DNA of 24,327 bases from a virus. The first letter of the stretch is position 1. Every line of letters starts with the position of its first letter. Positions 21,477 through 24,327 of the stretch are shown here, piece by piece. Under the pieces are notes generated by a model. That model was not told the DNA's origin. It saw only the letters and a list, made by a program, of their open reading frames with translations, and searched no databases. Position numbers and translations under genes: made by a program. The stretch covers positions 1 through 24,327 of IMG/VR virus record IMGVR_UViG_3300044568_003008; one strand, 5' to 3'.

Positions 21477-23551
21477 TATTGAGTTTTCCTAATATTTGCA
21501 AATACTAATTTATATTGTGGATTTAAATAATCTCTATTTTTATTATTAGTCAGTCTATTAATAATAGCATGATTAGCTATTCTTATCAACCCCGCTTGTA
21601 GATTTTTATCTTCTCGACATTTTATTACGATTTCAGCTGAATCTGTTTCTAAAATTACCAGGTCATTATTACTGAGTGATAGCTGTAACATATCATGACT
21701 ACTAATTTCTAATATTGGTTGATTAATATTTGGAATAATATTATTCACAGCATCTCTTTTCCGGTATCCACATTGTAAAATAAATTTATAGTTTGGATCA
21801 GACAGTTGAAATTTATTTAATTTTAACGTTGATAAAAAATAGCCCGGAGTTAGATCAATAATAGAATTTGTTTTTTCAGATTGAAAGTTTGTTATTACTT
21901 TTCCGGTTGAATTTAATTCATCTGCTAACTTATCTGACAGAACTATTGATTGAGCAGTAGTATATTTTTTCTTCGATAATAAAAAAAATTTCCACCACAT
22001 TATAGGTATTACAAGATTTTTATATCTATTTCCTATTACTTTATTGAGTGTATAATAAACATCTGGAATTTTGTTGTTATATCTTTCAAATAGGCAATCA
22101 TAAAATGCCACTTGATTTTTATCAAATAATAATTTAAATTCATCTAACTCTTTATTATCAATCAGAGATAATTTTTCTAAGATCAATTCATAAATTTCGA
22201 TAACTGTTTTTGTGCTATTTAAATCGATTATAGGCTCACTTAATTGTGCAATTTTATTGCTAATAGTAGAAACCTCATAACTTTCAAAAAAGGTTTTTAC
22301 TGGTAAAATATAATCTGCAGCATCTGTAGATTGTGTTTGAAAACTATCTAACGCAATAACGATATCAACATTTTCTAGTTGAGATTTGAATTTATCGCTG
22401 TTGGGGAATCTTCCTATCGGATTATTATTATCAATAATAACACAATGGAATTTTTGATTCTCATTGATGTATAGGTTATCTCCGATTAGTGATGAAGAAG
22501 TCACTCCACCAAATTGTTTTTGATTTCCAAAAGGCACATGTGTTTCTGTGAAATAATGATTGCTGATCATACCGGGATCTATAGGATCCGATATTATATT
22601 CATACCACCAACTTTTTGGTAGTTTCCGGTTAATGTATATAATAAAATAATTAAATAGTTAACGGCAAATGGATTCAGTGAGTGGCATGTTCCGTTACCA
22701 GAATTTACAGAAACACTAGTGCTTGAATTAATTATCTTTGCTAGATTATGTAATTGTTCAACCGGCACTCTACAAATATTCAAGCATTCTTCAATATCTA
22801 CATTAGAAAAATATGTTTTTATTTTATCATAGTTTTTAGTCTGTTGGCTTATGTATTCATAATTTATATAATCATTTTCTATCATTATCTTAATTAATGC
22901 CGATAGTAACCAAGCATCTGTCCCTGGGGCCGGTTTAACATATACATCAGCCATATCTGATGTATCAGTTTGGCAAGGATCAATTACAATTAAATAGCGA
23001 TTGGGATCGTTACTGAGATCGTTTAATATTTTCCTTGCACGTGGATAGTGTTGGGTAATCCAGGGATTTTGACCGATTACAATATGCGCTTGTGAATTCT
23101 TTATATCGGCATGCGGAAGGGATCCAAAAAACATGCTATTAACCATTGATGGATAGATTTTTTCCATAGAAAAAACATTACTGACATATTTGGCGCCTAA
23201 TCTTCTAACTAACTCATAAGTATATTCGCCGCGATGATCTGGCATTGCTGATGCCATGTAAAATATTTTTGACCTGTCGATTTTTTTTAATCTAACGGCT
23301 ATTTCATCTAGAGCCTGCTCCCAAGAAATACACACAAATCCTTTATCAGTTTTTTTCATGGGTCTAGTAATTCTATCTGGACTATGTTGGAACCCAATTA
23401 ATTTTTGTGCCTTCTCGCAAATATAGCCTTGGCTCACTGGATCATCAAAATCGGGAATTATTTTAACAAATTTATTATCCTGAATCGTGACTTTTATTCC
23501 ACAATGTGCCGCACACAAACGACAAAATGATTTTTTAATTATTTGTGTCAT
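21476..23551 (-). CDS. Molybdopterin oxidoreductase, DMSO reductase family, with 4Fe-4S domain
   Basis: The 691-residue protein has the full architecture of a Mo-bisPGD enzyme. The N-terminal 4Fe-4S domain reads CRLCAAHC (10-17) and GYICEKAQKL (42-51): C10, C13, C17, C45, with K47, the usual lysine between cluster and pterin. ISWEQALDEIA (75-85) follows, then VKPAPGTDAWLLSALI (205-220), NPIGRFPN (377-384) and QSTDAADYILPVKTFFE (407-423), all family signatures, and a C-terminal dinucleotide-binding barrel (about 560-691). No Tat signal exists, so it is cytoplasmic. No Cys lies between 75 and 192, so the usual Cys/Sec Mo ligand is absent; Ser, Asp or none is possible. Substrate is unknown, and no electron-transfer partner or cofactor genes are in the window. 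The ATG at 23551 is preferred to a TTG at 23593. The gene is very AT-rich. Confidence 0.9.
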   Translation of the reverse strand: MTQIIKKSFCRLCAAHCGIKVTIQDNKFVKIIPDFDDPVSQGYICEKAQKLIGFQHSPDRITRPMKKTDKGFVCISWEQALDEIAVRLKKIDRSKIFYMASAMPDHRGEYTYELVRRLGAKYVSNVFSMEKIYPSMVNSMFFGSLPHADIKNSQAHIVIGQNPWITQHYPRARKILNDLSNDPNRYLIVIDPCQTDTSDMADVYVKPAPGTDAWLLSALIKIMIENDYINYEYISQQTKNYDKIKTYFSNVDIEECLNICRVPVEQLHNLAKIINSSTSVSVNSGNGTCHSLNPFAVNYLIILLYTLTGNYQKVGGMNIISDPIDPGMISNHYFTETHVPFGNQKQFGGVTSSSLIGDNLYINENQKFHCVIIDNNNPIGRFPNSDKFKSQLENVDIVIALDSFQTQSTDAADYILPVKTFFESYEVSTISNKIAQLSEPIIDLNSTKTVIEIYELILEKLSLIDNKELDEFKLLFDKNQVAFYDCLFERYNNKIPDVYYTLNKVIGNRYKNLVIPIMWWKFFLLSKKKYTTAQSIVLSDKLADELNSTGKVITNFQSEKTNSIIDLTPGYFLSTLKLNKFQLSDPNYKFILQCGYRKRDAVNNIIPNINQPILEISSHDMLQLSLSNNDLVILETDSAEIVIKCREDKNLQAGLIRIANHAIINRLTNNKNRDYLNPQYKLVFANIRKTQ

Positions 23552-24134
23552 CAAAGTATTCGTGTATTTCTGGCCAAAATCTACTTGAAACAATTAATCG
23601 TGTATTTGAATTATTATTTTCTGCTCGATGCGGTATACATACATTGACCCAGGCCGGGTTTTCTACGTTCCATCTTCCAATTTCTATAGCCTCATCGGAT
23701 TCAAATCCACGAGCAGTTGCCCACCCAGTTACTGGTTCATCATCAAAGTAGGCTTGCGCATTAGGTTTTGTGGCATTATAAAATACAGTGTAACTATCTT
23801 CACAATTCATCACTGGCAGATTTAAGGCGTAACTTCTAGTTTGCCAATCTTCTGTATCAACGTGAATTGGGCTATCGATTAATCTTTTGTCTCCGTTTGT
23901 GCCTATAAAAATACACGATGTCCATTTTTCGTATAATTTTAAATCTTTTAGAAATTGTATGTAAATAGGAGCATTATCTCTTACGATATCTTTATCAAGA
24001 TAGGTAAATGTAAATCCACGATCTTTAAAGATATTAGAATAATGATGTTTGTATATATTTTCAAATTCTTTTTTAATTTGTTCGAGATTATTTACATGAA
24101 CTGGCTTATACAGCCAAGTTGGTTTAGATATCAT
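23535..24134 (-). CDS. 2OG-Fe(II) oxygenase-like protein, 199 aa
   Basis: The protein carries the iron-binding triad of the double-stranded beta-helix fold: H91-x-D93 in SPIHVDTED and H169 in VCIPHRAEN, with R179 (NTRLIVSSRF) in position to bind the carboxylate of 2-oxoglutarate. Between them are the strands YALNLPVMNC (102-111) and YTVFYNATK, and the WVNVCIPH strand leads into the last histidine. Proteins of this plan are common in marine T4-like phages and are of unknown substrate. It overlaps the start of the molybdopterin enzyme by 17 bases and starts 2 bases after the upstream stop. Protein, nucleic-acid or small-molecule hydroxylation is possible. The family call rests on motifs only; a non-enzymatic cupin-like protein is the alternative. 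Confidence 0.68.
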   Translation of the reverse strand: MISKPTWLYKPVHVNNLEQIKKEFENIYKHHYSNIFKDRGFTFTYLDKDIVRDNAPIYIQFLKDLKLYEKWTSCIFIGTNGDKRLIDSPIHVDTEDWQTRSYALNLPVMNCEDSYTVFYNATKPNAQAYFDDEPVTGWATARGFESDEAIEIGRWNVENPAWVNVCIPHRAENNNSNTRLIVSSRFWPEIHEYFDDTNN

Positions 24135-24136
24135 GA

Positions 24137-24327
24137 TTAATTTTTGTTCCTTAGTTTCGAATCTGTAAGATATATGATACGTTCAGCACGCTGTGTCCAA
24201 CTCATGCGCTTTCCTCCAAACATCATCTCAAATGTAGTCACCAACAAGGGCACAGGAAAATCCCAGGTTGCAGGAATCTTCTGAGCATATACTACTTTAA
24301 CACCATATGGGTCATATTCGCTAGTGC
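24137..24327 (-). CDS. Conserved phage protein, C-terminal 62 residues only
   Basis: I translated this by hand from the window edge to the TAA at 24139-24137. The visible end contains EYDPYGVKVVYAQKIPATWD, FPVPLLVTTFEMMFGG and KRMSWTQRAERIIYLTD. The residues are well-formed coding sequence with a GC content like the core phage genes, not like the AT-rich gene that follows. I recall a similar C-terminus in proteins of unknown function from marine T4-like phages. The 5' part lies outside the window, so neither start nor function can be given. Confidence 0.7.
   Translation of the reverse strand, partial: TSEYDPYGVKVVYAQKIPATWDFPVPLLVTTFEMMFGGKRMSWTQRAERIIYLTDSKLRNKN

Noticed and set aside
21476-23551. 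Host chromosomal fragment or assembly chimera as the source of the molybdopterin gene
   Set aside because: Both borders are overlaps with neighbouring same-strand genes (17 bases with the oxygenase-like gene, one base with uvsW), as elsewhere in this phage; still worth a read-level check.
23545-24140. Several plus-strand ORFs opposite the oxygenase-like gene
   Set aside because: Low-complexity antisense frames in AT-rich DNA; the minus frame has the conserved HxD...H motif.

Overview
The window reads as a piece of a large tailed phage genome of the T4-like myovirus type, most likely infecting an aquatic bacterium. Four things support this: a UvsW-type repair helicase, a DnaB/gp41-type replicative helicase and a gp61-type TOPRIM primase on the same strand; many small hypothetical proteins that resemble, as far as I recall them, conserved proteins of cyanophages and other marine T4-like phages; T4-like late promoter boxes (GATAAATA); and tightly packed genes with stop/start overlaps. 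Host and exact lineage cannot be settled from the sequence. No tRNA, rRNA, CRISPR or integrase was seen, and no stretch above 300 bases lacks a gene.

All genes but one run on the minus strand, so the reading order is from high to low coordinates. Right block (24327 to 16263): the tail of an unknown conserved protein, a 2OG-Fe(II) oxygenase-like protein, a full-length molybdopterin oxidoreductase, UvsW, a run of small conserved phage proteins including a probable clamp-loader subunit (gp62-like) and a zinc-finger protein, a SAM methyltransferase, and a 190-residue protein that looks like a shrunken DnaE (C-family polymerase) palm. Next come a GIY-YIG homing endonuclease and, tail to tail with it, the only plus-strand gene (15238-15612). 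Middle block (15199 to 7480): a late structural operon behind one late promoter, holding a baseplate/fibre attachment protein, a 1780-residue repetitive tail fibre with an Mtd-like N-terminus and a C1q-like tip, a LamG-like lectin, and a glycine-rich adhesin. Left block (7433 to 1852): primase, then a radical SAM enzyme and an SDR-like reductase inserted between primase and helicase, then the helicase, an SGNH-hydrolase-like protein that lacks its serine, and an unknown protein. A second late promoter at about 1840 then drives three more phage genes, ending in a DUF6267-like protein cut by the window edge.

The replication genes and the virion genes form two expression classes. The late boxes at 1836-1843 and 15222-15229 have the same sequence and nearly the same distance to the start codon. 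The replication class instead shows a possible sigma70-like promoter right at the primase start. Between the core replication genes sit AT-rich genes for redox or modifying enzymes (Mo oxidoreductase, 2OG oxygenase, radical SAM, SDR, methyltransferase). They look like acquired accessory cargo. The strongest candidates for new biology are the phage-borne Mo/4Fe-4S oxidoreductase, translationally coupled to uvsW, and the mini-DnaE protein, which keeps all three catalytic aspartate positions.
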